Positions 8,388-16,912 of a DNA stretch of 64,000 nucleotides are shown piece by piece. Position numbers and translations under genes: made by a program. Source of the DNA: CBDCUW01 sp965222745 (GTDB taxonomy: Bacteria > Planctomycetota > Planctomycetia > Pirellulales > Pirellulaceae); assembly GCA_965222745.1 (NCBI GenBank), contig CBDCUW010000004.1:1550001-1614000 (forward strand), in the 5' to 3' direction. Position 1 is the first letter of the stretch; each line of letters opens with the position of its first letter. Under the pieces are notes generated by a model. It was not told the DNA's origin, searched no databases, and saw only the letters and a list, made by a program, of their open reading frames with translations.

Positions 8388-9154
8388 TCGTCGATTTCCG
8401 CCACCGACAATTCAACCAGAAAATCGGCCAGCCGATCGACCATCACCTCCATCAGCCGCTTTCCCTTTTCGGCGGTGGCGCCGTGGGGATTGCCGCAACC
8501 GGTATTGGTCGTCAACAAGTGCCACGGCCGACTGATGGCGACCCAGCCTTGATTGATCGCTTCCAAGCGAGAAGGCCGAGCCGAGCCGTCATCGGCGGCC
8601 AAGGAACCGTCGGCGTTTTTTCGTACCAGCGGATCGAAATAGGCCAATCCGAGTGACGATTCCATTTCTCCGGCGTGGTCGCCCGGCTGATCAAAGATTT
8701 TGCGTTGCACGTCGGCACTGAGCCCGCGAAACCAATCGCAAAGAAAAAGGTGCACCGGCGTCTGACCCATCATCTCGCGCAGCATCGGTTTGAAGTCGTT
8801 GCCGCCATGTCCGTTCAAGATCAGCAGCTTGTGGATATTGTTTCCAGCCAGGGAGTCGACCAGATCACCGATCAAACGAGCCAGCGTGCTTGGATTGGCG
8901 TTCATCGCCAAAGCACACTGGGACATGTTGGTTTCGGTGCCGTAAGGAATCGGCGGCAACATCACCACTTTGGCGCCCCGATCCCAAGCTACCTGGCAAG
9001 CCCGGCTGCCCAACGTTTCGACCTCCAGCGTGTCCGTACCGTAGGGCAAATGCAGATTGTGCGGCTCGGTGGCGCCCATCGGCAGCACCGCCACTTCGAA
9101 GCGGCACTGCTTGACCTGAAAGTAGTTCGTTTCGGAAAGGATCCAGGGTCGCAT
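8372..9154 (-). CDS. Creatininase-family metal-dependent amidohydrolase
   Basis: A 260-residue protein from ATG 9154 (MRPWILSETNYFQV); an in-frame upstream start at 9226 gives an unlikely leader. It has the creatininase fold markers: LPMGATEPHNLHLPYGTDTLEVETL supplies the E, H and D metal ligands, LLILNGHGGND is the family signature, and EMESSLGLAYFD holds the conserved Glu. The family hydrolyses cyclic or linear amides such as creatinine and formamidopyrimidine intermediates; the substrate here is not determined. The gene is the last of a minus-strand group with the selenoprotein candidate 41 bases upstream, which suggests co-transcription. Confidence 0.9.
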   Translation of the reverse strand: MRPWILSETNYFQVKQCRFEVAVLPMGATEPHNLHLPYGTDTLEVETLGSRACQVAWDRGAKVVMLPPIPYGTETNMSQCALAMNANPSTLARLIGDLVDSLAGNNIHKLLILNGHGGNDFKPMLREMMGQTPVHLFLCDWFRGLSADVQRKIFDQPGDHAGEMESSLGLAYFDPLVRKNADGSLAADDGSARPSRLEAINQGWVAISRPWHLLTTNTGCGNPHGATAEKGKRLMEVMVDRLADFLVELSVAEIDDQFPL

Positions 9155-9195
9155 CGAAGGTGTCTCGTCTAGGCTTGGTTGGCTGCCGTCACCCC

Positions 9196-9747
9196 TCACT
9201 GGTCGTCCGGCTGCCCGCACGACCAAAGATCTTGCGAAGGGATACGAAGAGCCCGATTGAATTTGCTGGAACAGTTTTCCCAGGCGATCGTGGCGGTCAA
9301 TTCCACCAGTTCGTCATCGCTAAAAAACTGTTTCAAACGCTGAAAAAATTCGTCACTGACATCCAGGTCGGTCCGCGTGATCCGGTCGGCGTACTCCAGC
9401 GCCATCTTCTCTCGCTGGTCAAACAACGGGCTGCCAGCGTAATCGGGAACGGCCAGCAGCTTTTCGGCCGACAAACCATGTTCGCTGCCAACTGCAGCGT
9501 TGATGTCCTGTCAGAACATACAGCCGTTCAAGCCGGCGACTCGGCGGTTGATCAGCGCGGTCAAAGGAACTTCCAGGAGTCCGGACTTGGCCAACCCCTC
9601 CCACATCCCGACCACCGCGTGAAAAATCGACGGCCGCCGCGAGTAAACTTCGTACGGTTTCAACTGCTGTCCCCAAGCCGCGACCTGTCGCTCCAAGGTC
9701 TCGATCACCTGTGGATCGGCGGGAGCTTGGGACCCTGGGATTCGCAT
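9196..9747 (-). CDS. Carboxymuconolactone decarboxylase/AhpD-like protein with in-frame UGA (probable selenoprotein)
   Basis: Read through the UGA at 9511-9513, the frame gives 183 residues from ATG 9747, which has GAGG 8 bases upstream. The family (PF02627-type) uses a CxxC redox centre, as in AhpD peroxidase partners. Here the motif is N74-G-C76-M-F-U79-QDINAA, so UGA replaces exactly the second Cys. The downstream half (GLSAEKLLAVPDYAGSPLF, ALEYADRITRTDLDVSDEFF, LVELTATIAWENCSSKFNRAL) is intact and typical of the family. A SECIS-like hairpin follows. A simple nonsense mutation is the alternative, but the intact tail and hairpin argue against it. The SelA/SelB/SelC machinery is not in this window. 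The gene lies 16 bases after the 9764-10243 gene. Confidence 0.85.
9483..9499 (-). promoter_or_regulatory. Bacterial SECIS-like stem-loop after the UGA
   Basis: In the mRNA sense, CGCUGC-AGUUG-GCAGCG forms a perfect 6-bp stem with a 5-base loop. The stem begins 11 bases after the UGA at 9511-9513, so the loop begins 17 bases after it. The loop has a G at its second base, followed by U. These values fit the published bacterial SECIS rules (UGA-to-loop spacing about 16-37, a G among the first two loop bases). Confidence 0.75.
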
Positions 9748-9763
9748 CTTCAAAACCTCGTTT

Positions 9764-10243
9764 TTACAAATACATGCCGACGAAACCATCGGCGGCATCA
9801 CTTCTGTCTTGAATCGCCTTGATACGTTGCTCGGTCTTCTTCAAGTCGCCCGCTTCGATGTAGCGGTCAAATTCGATCAGCACCGCGTGTTGCACACTTT
9901 CGGAAAGGAAACCGACGATCGGTTCGCTCAACCAATTGCAGGTCTCGGAATCCAGTTTGACGGTCAGTTCGATTCCTTTGGTGTGAAGATCTTCAGGATC
10001 GGTCATCACCGTTCCCTCAAACGCAAAAATGACGGAGCCTCGTTGAGGATCGTTGGTCAAGTGATAAACGCACTTGCCGCGATGCAGGTAATAGGTATTG
10101 TGCGTACCGTGCTGCCCAATCGCTTCCTTGACGCGAAGCACAAACTGTTCGTAGACGGGTGAAGCGTCCACGGGAACGTCGATACGGCTGACGCTTCGCA
10201 GCGGCAGGCAATCGAACTCGATTTCAACCCATTGTCCCAACAT
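9764..10243 (-). CDS. Conserved hypothetical protein
   Basis: A 159-residue soluble protein starting MLGQWVEIEFDCLPLRSV. It has alternating beta and loop segments (HNTYYLHRGKCVYHLTNDPQRGSVIFAFEGTVMTDPED), then a helical C-terminus (SVQHAVLIEFDRYIEAGDLKKTEQRI). There is no signal peptide, membrane segment or catalytic signature I can name. It lies 16 bases upstream of the selenoprotein candidate on the same strand and is probably co-transcribed with it and with the creatininase gene. The composition is like that of its neighbours and gives no sign of transfer. Confidence 0.65.
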   Translation of the reverse strand: MLGQWVEIEFDCLPLRSVSRIDVPVDASPVYEQFVLRVKEAIGQHGTHNTYYLHRGKCVYHLTNDPQRGSVIFAFEGTVMTDPEDLHTKGIELTVKLDSETCNWLSEPIVGFLSESVQHAVLIEFDRYIEAGDLKKTEQRIKAIQDRSDAADGFVGMYL

Positions 10244-10327
10244 GAACTTCTAATCCTCTGTCTCGGCTGGGAAGTTTTTCATCTCGCCAATCATACCACG
10301 AGTTTCGGTTCCGAGCGGCCGCTCATC

Positions 10328-10380
10328 GTAGGCCGGCTTGTCCCAAGTCGGCGATCCTGGAACTTGCCGACTTACGTCGG
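10328..10380. repeat. Truncated inverted copy of the 6172-6236 repeat
   Basis: The first 46 bases equal the reverse complement of the 6172-6236 element without mismatch; the second arm is then broken (ACTTACGTCGG). It lies in the 154-base gap between two minus-strand genes. Confidence 0.85.
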
Positions 10381-10397
10381 AATTGGAAGTCACTCTC

Positions 10398-10874
10398 TCA
10401 GACGTTCGCGGTATCGGCGATAGTGGGTTGATTGGAGAAGTTTTGAAACCAATCGTGCAACCGGCGGAGAAACTCACCCGGTGATTCCTCCACCACGCGC
10501 CAATCCGCGCCGCCCTGTACGACCGCTGCTTGAACCTTTTCCAACCAGGATTGCAGCTGCTCCAGGATCGCTTCGGTCTCTTCGGGCTGGAGTGGAAGGC
10601 GTTGAAATTGAACTCGCCCGCCCTTGCCTTGGCGAGACAATCGCACCAGTTTGCCGCTGGCTGCCGCAAAACGATCGCCACTGACATACGCGCGTCGCAA
10701 CTGGCCCAGGTTGTTGAATTGAAAGACGGGATCGCTACCACAATAAAGACTCAGTTGCATTCCCTGCCGAAATCCCACAACAACCATCGCTTTGCCCACC
10801 AACGCTTCGCCTCGGTTGGGCATCTTCCTCGCTTCGCCAAGTAAATCTTCACGGTCGTGCTCGTCAATCGCCAT
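10398..10874 (-). CDS. Conserved hypothetical protein
   Basis: A 158-residue protein from ATG 10874. The N-terminal half looks like a beta-rich domain (ALVGKAMVVVGFRQGMQLSLYCGSDPVFQFNNLGQLRRAYVSGDRFAAASGKLVRL). The C-terminal half is helical (LQPEETEAILEQLQSWLEKVQAAVVQGG; FLRRLHDWFQNF). There is no signal peptide or membrane span. The family is not recognised. It is separated from the next minus-strand gene by a repeat and from the upstream permease gene by 70 bases with another palindrome (10914-10930). Confidence 0.6.
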   Translation of the reverse strand: MAIDEHDREDLLGEARKMPNRGEALVGKAMVVVGFRQGMQLSLYCGSDPVFQFNNLGQLRRAYVSGDRFAAASGKLVRLSRQGKGGRVQFQRLPLQPEETEAILEQLQSWLEKVQAAVVQGGADWRVVEESPGEFLRRLHDWFQNFSNQPTIADTANV

Positions 10875-10913
10875 CGTTCAGTGTCTGCCAGGCTGTCTTA
10901 TCGGTAGACGTAA

Positions 10914-10930
10914 CGACTTCGGAGAAGTCG
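10914..10930. repeat. Palindrome CGACTTCGGAGAAGTCG, relative of the GCGATTTC element
   Basis: This perfect hairpin differs from the 3788, 21108 and 62831 copies by a C-G pair in place of T-A, so the arm change is compensated. It is followed by the shared flank CCGACGGTTTG and lies between the permease stop and the next gene start. Confidence 0.75.
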
Positions 10931-10944
10931 CCGACGGTTTGATG

Positions 10945-12465
10945 CTAAACGAAGATCCACAGGACGCAGGCCAAAGAAAAGCCGACGACTGAGATCACCG
11001 TGGAGATGACCGACCAGGTGCGAAGCGTCTGTGCTTCCGTCATTCGAAAGTACCGCGAGATCATCCAGAAACCGGAATCGTTGACATGCGAAAAACCGGT
11101 CGCGCCGGCCGCGATGGCGACCGTCACCAAGGCCAGTTGCTGTTGGCTCAAACCGTCGACGAATCCGGCCATCAATCCGGCCGCCGTCAACATCGCAACG
11201 GTGGCCGACCCTTGGGCGATACGGACCAACGTCGCAAAGACCCAGGCCAATACCAAGATAGGAATGCCCGAATCACCAAAGACTTCCACTAGCGCAGTGG
11301 TGATTCCGGTCGCTTTCAAAACACCTTTGAAAACACCGCCCGCGCCGGTGATCAAAATGATGATGCCGGCCGGTCCCAAAGCCTTGGTAGAAACTTCGAG
11401 CAACGTTTCACGGTCGACACCCCGGCGGGTGCCAAGGAAATAGATCGCCAACAACGTCGATAGCAACAAGGCGATCACCGGGTGTCCGATAAAGGTGATC
11501 GTTTGGGACAAGGGTGATGATTGCGAAAGCGTTTTGGCCAGCAACCCCTTGCGTTGGTCGTTGGTAATCGGATCGCCATCGACGATCGGAACGTCACCAG
11601 CGCCCAGATCCCCCGGCTGGTAGGTCACTTCCGCAACGTGGCTTGCCGGCAGCTGAGCCGCGGCCAGTTGCTCCACGACGGTGTTGGCCAAAATCAAACC
11701 GATCGGCAGGGCAATCAGAAAGAGAATGAATCCGAACGACGGCAGTTCGTCCGACTGGTCGTCCGAAGATTCGTTTTCCAAATCAGGCATCGGCAGATCG
11801 ACCAGGGCGGCCATTCGGTTGCATAGCCACGGCCCACAGATGATCGCTGTCGGAAATCCGACAATGACACCGAACAGAATCACCCAACCCAAATTGACGC
11901 CAAGAATGTAGGCCACTGCGACCGGGCCAGGCGTGGGAGGTACGAAAGCATGAGTGACCGCCATTCCCGCCACCAACGGCAAACCGAAGGTCAAGAACGG
12001 CTTTTTCGTGTCACGGGCCAGCGCAAACAGAAGCGGGGCCAGGATCACCAATGCAACGTCCAGAAAGACGGGGATGGAAATGATGAAACCGGTCAGCAAC
12101 ATGGCCCACGGCGCACGTTTTTCGCCAAAGATTCGGACCAGCGAATTGGCCAGCGATTGAGTGCCGCCGGAATGCTCCAAAATCGCACCGAAAATGGCGC
12201 CAATGCCGATGATCGTGGCGATGAAACCGAGCGCACCTCCCATGCTGTCAACAATCGTTCCGGCAACTTGCGTCAGTGGAACTGCATCCGGATTGACCAT
12301 CCTGGAGGATGCCGCCACCACCACCGATACCAGGATCAACGACAGAAACGCTTGAAGCTTGAAGCGAAGAATCAGCACCAGCAGAAATGTGATTCCGAAA
12401 AGAAGAAGCGCAATCAGCTGCGCAACGGGCGTCTCCGAGCCGTCTGCCAATAACAAATCGATCAC
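10945..12465 (-). CDS. GntP-family permease (gluconate/organic acid:H+ symporter)
   Basis: A 506-residue inner-membrane protein with about 12-14 hydrophobic segments. Family hallmarks include GFIATIIGIGAIFGAILEHSGG, FIISIPVFLDVALVILAPLLFALAR, AVTHAFVPPTPGPVAVA, and the C-terminal AWVFATLVRIAQGSATVAMLTAAGLM and GFSHVNDSGFWMISRYF. GntP members import gluconate or related hydroxy acids, and some (GlpT-unrelated) members take glycerate or fructuronate. A hydrophilic loop at about residues 230-340 separates two halves. It lies downstream of glpK-glpD on the same strand with a 132-base gap, so glycerate or a related C3 acid is a reasonable but unproven substrate. Confidence 0.9.
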   Translation of the reverse strand: MIDLLLADGSETPVAQLIALLLFGITFLLVLILRFKLQAFLSLILVSVVVAASSRMVNPDAVPLTQVAGTIVDSMGGALGFIATIIGIGAIFGAILEHSGGTQSLANSLVRIFGEKRAPWAMLLTGFIISIPVFLDVALVILAPLLFALARDTKKPFLTFGLPLVAGMAVTHAFVPPTPGPVAVAYILGVNLGWVILFGVIVGFPTAIICGPWLCNRMAALVDLPMPDLENESSDDQSDELPSFGFILFLIALPIGLILANTVVEQLAAAQLPASHVAEVTYQPGDLGAGDVPIVDGDPITNDQRKGLLAKTLSQSSPLSQTITFIGHPVIALLLSTLLAIYFLGTRRGVDRETLLEVSTKALGPAGIIILITGAGGVFKGVLKATGITTALVEVFGDSGIPILVLAWVFATLVRIAQGSATVAMLTAAGLMAGFVDGLSQQQLALVTVAIAAGATGFSHVNDSGFWMISRYFRMTEAQTLRTWSVISTVISVVGFSLACVLWIFV

Positions 12466-12504
12466 GATGGGAATAGCTTGGCCACTTTTTCGAGGAAGGA
12501 GCGA

Positions 12505-12552
12505 CTGCCCTGTCTTGCTGGGACGAAGAGTCTATTCGTCGCGCCGGGGCAG
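12505..12552. other. Nested inverted repeat between glpD and the permease gene
   Basis: The outer arms CTGCCC (12505-12510) and GGGCAG (12547-12552) enclose the inner arms GACGAA (12522-12527) and TTCGTC (12535-12540). It lies in the 132-base gap after glpD and just upstream of the permease gene, so a leader hairpin or a weak processing/termination site is possible. There is no T-tract. Confidence 0.4.
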
Positions 12553-12597
12553 GTCAAATCGGCATTTTCGAGAGATCGGCCGCGCGTTGGTTTTTCG

Positions 12598-14211
12598 TTA
12601 GCGGAGGGGGCACAGGTAGTTCTTGGCGATCAGGGTGAAATCGGCCACTTCTTGTTGTTGCCAATCCGCGTTGCGCTGCAACTCCGCCGCCATCAACTGG
12701 GCAACTTGCGGAGCGATTTCGATGGCGGCTTGAGCGCCGAAGATCAACGTTCTGGTTCGCCGCGACATCACGTCATCTAGTCTTCGTGCCATTTCTTCGC
12801 GCACCGCCCAAACCACCTCCGAACCACGCAGTGGCAGATCATTGTGAAGCGGTTTAGCCAGCGACGGTGATTCGTTTTCTATCTGCCGAATCGATGCCAG
12901 ATCACTGCCGTAGAAAGACCGCCGATCACTGGAATCCGGTTCGGATTGAAATCCGTGCAACCGCAAGGACCTGGTAACGCAGGGGCCAGCGGCAAGGCCC
13001 GCTGTCTCGATGGCTCGATCGACGCAGTCTTCACTCATCTTGCGGACGGTGGTCCACTTCCCGCCGGTGATGGTGATCAAGCCGGACGGCGAGACTCGGA
13101 TGACGTGATCGCGAGAAAGGGACGCGGTTCTTGCGGATCGGTCGTCTTTGACTAGCGGGCGGATCCCAGTGAAAACACTCAACACGTCCGCCCGTTTCAC
13201 TTCCGAAGAAAGATATTGTGAGCAGGTGTCCAACAGAAACTCGATTTCTTGATCCTGCGGCTTTGGTTCCAATGTGACTTCGGGGATGGGCGTATCGGTG
13301 GTACCGATGATGGCCTGGTCGTGCCAGGGAATGATGAAGATGACTCTTCCGTCGGAGGTCTTGGGCACGATCACTGCGGCGCTACCGGGGAACAGGCTGC
13401 GAGGCACCACCAGGTGAACACCCTGGCTGGCGGCGATCATGTTTTCACCACCTGGATCATCCAGTTGTCGAATGGAATCGCAAAACGGACCGGCCGCGTT
13501 GACGATGCAGCGCGCGTGCAGACGGAGTGTTGCTTGTGTTTCTTGATCGACGACTTCCACGCCCTCGATCTTGCCGTCGGTACTCTTGATAAAACCTGTC
13601 GCCGCCGCGTAGTTCAGCAGGCAAGCGCGATGCCGGGTCGCGGTACGGGCCATGTGAATCAGCATTCGGGCATCGTCGAATTGCCCGTCGTGATAGACAA
13701 CGCCGCCACGCAATCCCGTCGATCGCAACACCGGCACCAGGTCCGTCGCATTTGCCGCCGACACGCCGTGAGATCGACCAAAGGAATCACCGGTCGCCAA
13801 GAAGTCGTAAAGTTTCAACCCCACTCCGTAAAAGAAACGCTGCCAGAGGCTGCGGCAGGGAATCAGAAACGGCAAATCATGCACCAGATGCGGCGCGTTT
13901 TCTTTCAGTCGGCTTCGTTCGCCGAGTGCGTCGCGCACCAGAGTGATGTTGCCTTGGCGCAGATATCGCACACCGCCGTGGACCAGCTTGGTACTGCGGC
14001 TGGAGGTGCCTTTGCCGAAGTCGGATTGTTCCACCAACACCACGTCCAATCCGCGGCTGGCTGCGTCCATGGCGACACCGATTCCCGTTGCACCGCCACC
14101 GATCACCACCATGTCCCAGGGGGAAGTTCGCTGCTGGATCCGCTGCAATGAAACTCGCCGCAACATCGGGCAGGTTTCATCGACCTTTGCATCAACGGGT
14201 GATTCGGTCAT
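12598..14211 (-). CDS. glpD: Aerobic glycerol-3-phosphate dehydrogenase
   Basis: A 537-residue FAD-dependent enzyme oxidising sn-glycerol-3-phosphate to dihydroxyacetone phosphate at the membrane and passing electrons to quinone. The start at 14211 is fixed by the ATGA overlap with the glpK stop. The FAD-binding GGGATGIGVAMDAASRGLDVVLVE, then KGTSSRSTKLVHGGVRYL, WHDQAIIGTTDTP and ITGGKWTTVRKM are standard GlpD motifs. The C-terminal domain (VVWAVREEMARRLDDVMSRRTR) is present and the length is typical. It forms a translationally coupled pair with glpK and together they convert glycerol to a glycolytic intermediate. Confidence 0.95.
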   Translation of the reverse strand: MTESPVDAKVDETCPMLRRVSLQRIQQRTSPWDMVVIGGGATGIGVAMDAASRGLDVVLVEQSDFGKGTSSRSTKLVHGGVRYLRQGNITLVRDALGERSRLKENAPHLVHDLPFLIPCRSLWQRFFYGVGLKLYDFLATGDSFGRSHGVSAANATDLVPVLRSTGLRGGVVYHDGQFDDARMLIHMARTATRHRACLLNYAAATGFIKSTDGKIEGVEVVDQETQATLRLHARCIVNAAGPFCDSIRQLDDPGGENMIAASQGVHLVVPRSLFPGSAAVIVPKTSDGRVIFIIPWHDQAIIGTTDTPIPEVTLEPKPQDQEIEFLLDTCSQYLSSEVKRADVLSVFTGIRPLVKDDRSARTASLSRDHVIRVSPSGLITITGGKWTTVRKMSEDCVDRAIETAGLAAGPCVTRSLRLHGFQSEPDSSDRRSFYGSDLASIRQIENESPSLAKPLHNDLPLRGSEVVWAVREEMARRLDDVMSRRTRTLIFGAQAAIEIAPQVAQLMAAELQRNADWQQQEVADFTLIAKNYLCPLR

Positions 14212-15698
14212 GATGCCCACTCGCGAGATCGCGCCAGCGCGTCGCGCCAACGACTTCGACGGTGTTCCACTTCTTGTGGCGGCATCGATGGCGTGAAAGT
14301 TCGTTCCACCGACCAGCCGCCTGAGATTTCACTCAAGTCATTCCAGAACCCCACGGCCAATCCAGCCAAGTAGGCGGCGCCAAGCGCGGTCGTCTCGATC
14401 ACTTGGGGACGTACCACCGGTACCTGCAAAATGTCGGACTGAAATTGCATCATCAAATTGTTTGCCGCCGCCCCGCCGTCGACTCGGAGTTCTTGGATCG
14501 AGATTCCGGCATCGGCCTTCATCGCATCCAAGACATCGGCGACTTGAAAGGCGATGGCTTCCAATGCCGCGCGAGCAATGTGGGCTCGGCTGGTTCCCCG
14601 GGTGATTCCCACAAGGGTACCGCGAGCGTACGGATCCCAATGGGGCGCACCCAATCCGGCAAAGGCGGGAACCAGGTAAACACCATCGCTGTCAGCAACG
14701 CTTGAAGCGAGCGATTCCACTTCTTGCGATGATTCGATGATCCCCAGTCCGTCGCGAAGCCACTGTACGGTTGCGCCACCGATGAAGACGCTGCCTTCCA
14801 ACGCGTACTGAACCTTGGAAGTTTGGCTGACAGCCGTGCAGGCAACCGTCGTGAGAAGTTTCGATTTCGATACCGGCGGATGCTCGCCGACATTCATCAA
14901 CATGAAGCAACCCGTGCCGTAAGTGTTCTTGGCCATGCCGTGGCTGGTGCAGTTCTGCCCGAACAGCGCCGACTGTTGATCCCCGGCAACTCCGCCAAGG
15001 GTGATCGCGGCGCCAAACAAGTTCGCTTCGGTTTGGCCGAACCGGTGACTTGACCGGCAGATCGTCGGCAGGACGGCATCGGGAATGTCGAACAGCTGCA
15101 GCAGTTCGTCGTCCCAAGTGCAGGAGTGGATGTTCATCAACATCGTCCGCGAGGCGTTGGTGACATCGGTGGCATGCACTCGGCCGCCGGTCAGTTTCCA
15201 TAGCAGCCAACTGTCGACCGTGCCAAAAGCCAGTTCCCCTCGCTGGGCACGTTCCCTGGCACTAGGCACTTCATCCAAAAGCCAGCGAAGCTTGGTGGCG
15301 CAAAAGTACGAATCGATCAGCAGCCCCGTTTTCTGTTGAACCAGATCGGTATGCTCGGAAAGCGAATCACAGAACTCGGCAGTTCGACGATCTTGCCAAA
15401 CGATCGCATGATGAATCGGCTTGCCGGTGTTTCGATCCCAAAGGACCGTCGTCTCTCGTTGGTTCGTGATTCCGATCGCCGCCACGTCGCCAGCCGACAC
15501 GCTCGCCTTGGTAAGCACTTCGCGTGCAACGGCAAGCTGTGACTCCCAGATTTCCTCGGCATCATGTTCGACCCATCCCGGTTGCGGATAGTGTTGCTGA
15601 AATTCGCGCTGAGCGACTTCGTGGATCGCGGCGGAATGGTCGAACAAAATCGCTCGAGAGCTCGTCGTCCCCTGATCAAAAGCCAAAACGAATTCCAT
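14208..15698 (-). CDS. glpK: Glycerol kinase
   Basis: A 496-residue FGGY-family kinase that phosphorylates glycerol with ATP. The N-terminus FVLAFDQGTTSSRAILFD is the phosphate-binding motif; NQRETTVLWDRNTGKPIHHAIVWQDRRT and the C-terminal FGGY-type segment (FAGLGAPHWDPYARGTLVGITRGT, DGGAAANNLMMQFQSDIL) are characteristic. It is full length and intact. It is the first gene of the glpK-glpD pair, overlapping glpD by 4 bases. No GlpF facilitator or regulator is adjacent; the permease at 10945-12465 is the only transporter in this group. Confidence 0.96.
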   Translation of the reverse strand: MEFVLAFDQGTTSSRAILFDHSAAIHEVAQREFQQHYPQPGWVEHDAEEIWESQLAVAREVLTKASVSAGDVAAIGITNQRETTVLWDRNTGKPIHHAIVWQDRRTAEFCDSLSEHTDLVQQKTGLLIDSYFCATKLRWLLDEVPSARERAQRGELAFGTVDSWLLWKLTGGRVHATDVTNASRTMLMNIHSCTWDDELLQLFDIPDAVLPTICRSSHRFGQTEANLFGAAITLGGVAGDQQSALFGQNCTSHGMAKNTYGTGCFMLMNVGEHPPVSKSKLLTTVACTAVSQTSKVQYALEGSVFIGGATVQWLRDGLGIIESSQEVESLASSVADSDGVYLVPAFAGLGAPHWDPYARGTLVGITRGTSRAHIARAALEAIAFQVADVLDAMKADAGISIQELRVDGGAAANNLMMQFQSDILQVPVVRPQVIETTALGAAYLAGLAVGFWNDLSEISGGWSVERTFTPSMPPQEVEHRRSRWRDALARSREWAS

Positions 15699-15883
15699 CT
15701 TCGGGCCATCGGTGTTGGAAGGTGAATCGTGGTCCTGCTATGAGCTTAACGGATGCAAGTGCGCAGGAGTTGACCACGAATCAACCGAATAGCACGAATA
15801 AAGAGAGATGCTGGAGGATCTTCCAACGGTTGGTGGCACGAATGAAGAATTCGCCGACTTGGGGACGACTCGGCCTGCGATGT

Positions 15884-16912
15884 TCAATACTGTCCGTCGC
15901 GGTTTTGAAATTGGGTTGGCTTGTCCAACGTTTCTCCGCCACGTTTCAGCCAGCCGGCAATCCACTCGGTCATTTCGCCAGCGCTGACTCGGGGTGGGCC
16001 GAACAGGCGGTGGGATCGTGCGGCGTTGCTCAGCCAGGCGGTGGGCTGCTCTTGGCCGGTGAAGGTGACTTCGCGATCAAGCAGCCTGCCAAACCGGTTG
16101 GCTAGATCTCGGACTGCTAACGTTTCGGCTCCCGTCACGTTGACGATCCAGGGTGGTGATTGGGTATGCGGCAGGCAACAAAGAATGTGTGCTACCGCGT
16201 CTCCTTGCCAAATCACGTTGACATGGCCGGTATCGACGTTGACTGGATTGCCAGCAAAAACATTTTTGGCAATGTCTACCAATACGCCGTACCGCAAATC
16301 GATCGAGTAGTTCAATCGCACCAGCGCCACCGCAGTTCCGTGGGCGATCGAGGAGTCGATGAAGGCCTGTTCGCGCCCCAGACACGATCTCGCGTACTCG
16401 CCCGGCGGATCGGTGGGATCGGTCTCGGTCGATCCACCCGACGTCGCCGTGGTGAAGGAATAGACGCAGCCGGTCGATAGAGCAACGATTCGCGAATCGC
16501 GGTAGTGTTCGGCGACCAAACGCGGCATCACCACGTTCATACGATGAAGCAGGTCAGGACTGGACGAGGTACCAAACTTCACGCCCGCCAGATAAATCAC
16601 GTTGGCCGCCAGCGGCAGGCCAGCAACCTGATCGGGATCACTCAGGTCAGCAGCGACCACATCGAAGTGATGCTGGGCAAAAAGTTGGCGGGCGGCGGGC
16701 GAGGAAAACCGAGAGACCACGCGGATGGGATCGCGCCGGCCGGCCAATTCCAGGCATCGCTGGATCATTCGGGCGACGTGGAAGCCCATCTTGCCGCCGG
16801 CGCCCAGCACCGCGAAATCGCCGGCCGATTCGGCGATCGCGGCGACCGCTGAATCGGGCGGGTCACTGATCGCTTCGTCCAGTGCTGCCGGTGATCGTGG
16901 CGTGTCAAACAT
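15884..16912 (-). CDS. NAD-dependent epimerase/dehydratase-family (extended SDR) protein
   Basis: A 342-residue protein with an N-terminal Rossmann motif (FAVLGAGGKMGFHVARMIQRCLELAGR) and SDR features: VIYLAGVKFG after the third strand, and RIVALSTGCVYSF before the active-site region. The usual YxxxK is altered: YARSCLGRE has Tyr but no Lys four residues on, so oxidoreductase activity may be lost or different. The C-terminal part (VNVIWQGDAVAHILCCLPH, WIVNVTGAETLAVRDLANRFG) is like that of sugar-nucleotide epimerases. It stands 185 bases upstream of glpK on the same strand and is divergent from the DUF1501 gene. The substrate is unknown. Confidence 0.8.
   Translation of the reverse strand: MFDTPRSPAALDEAISDPPDSAVAAIAESAGDFAVLGAGGKMGFHVARMIQRCLELAGRRDPIRVVSRFSSPAARQLFAQHHFDVVAADLSDPDQVAGLPLAANVIYLAGVKFGTSSSPDLLHRMNVVMPRLVAEHYRDSRIVALSTGCVYSFTTATSGGSTETDPTDPPGEYARSCLGREQAFIDSSIAHGTAVALVRLNYSIDLRYGVLVDIAKNVFAGNPVNVDTGHVNVIWQGDAVAHILCCLPHTQSPPWIVNVTGAETLAVRDLANRFGRLLDREVTFTGQEQPTAWLSNAARSHRLFGPPRVSAGEMTEWIAGWLKRGGETLDKPTQFQNRDGQY

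Noticed and set aside
9196..9801. Two separate genes or a pseudogene split by the stop at 9511
   Set aside because: The frame is the same, the family alignment is continuous and the stop replaces one Cys with a hairpin after it; a selenocysteine reading explains all of it better.
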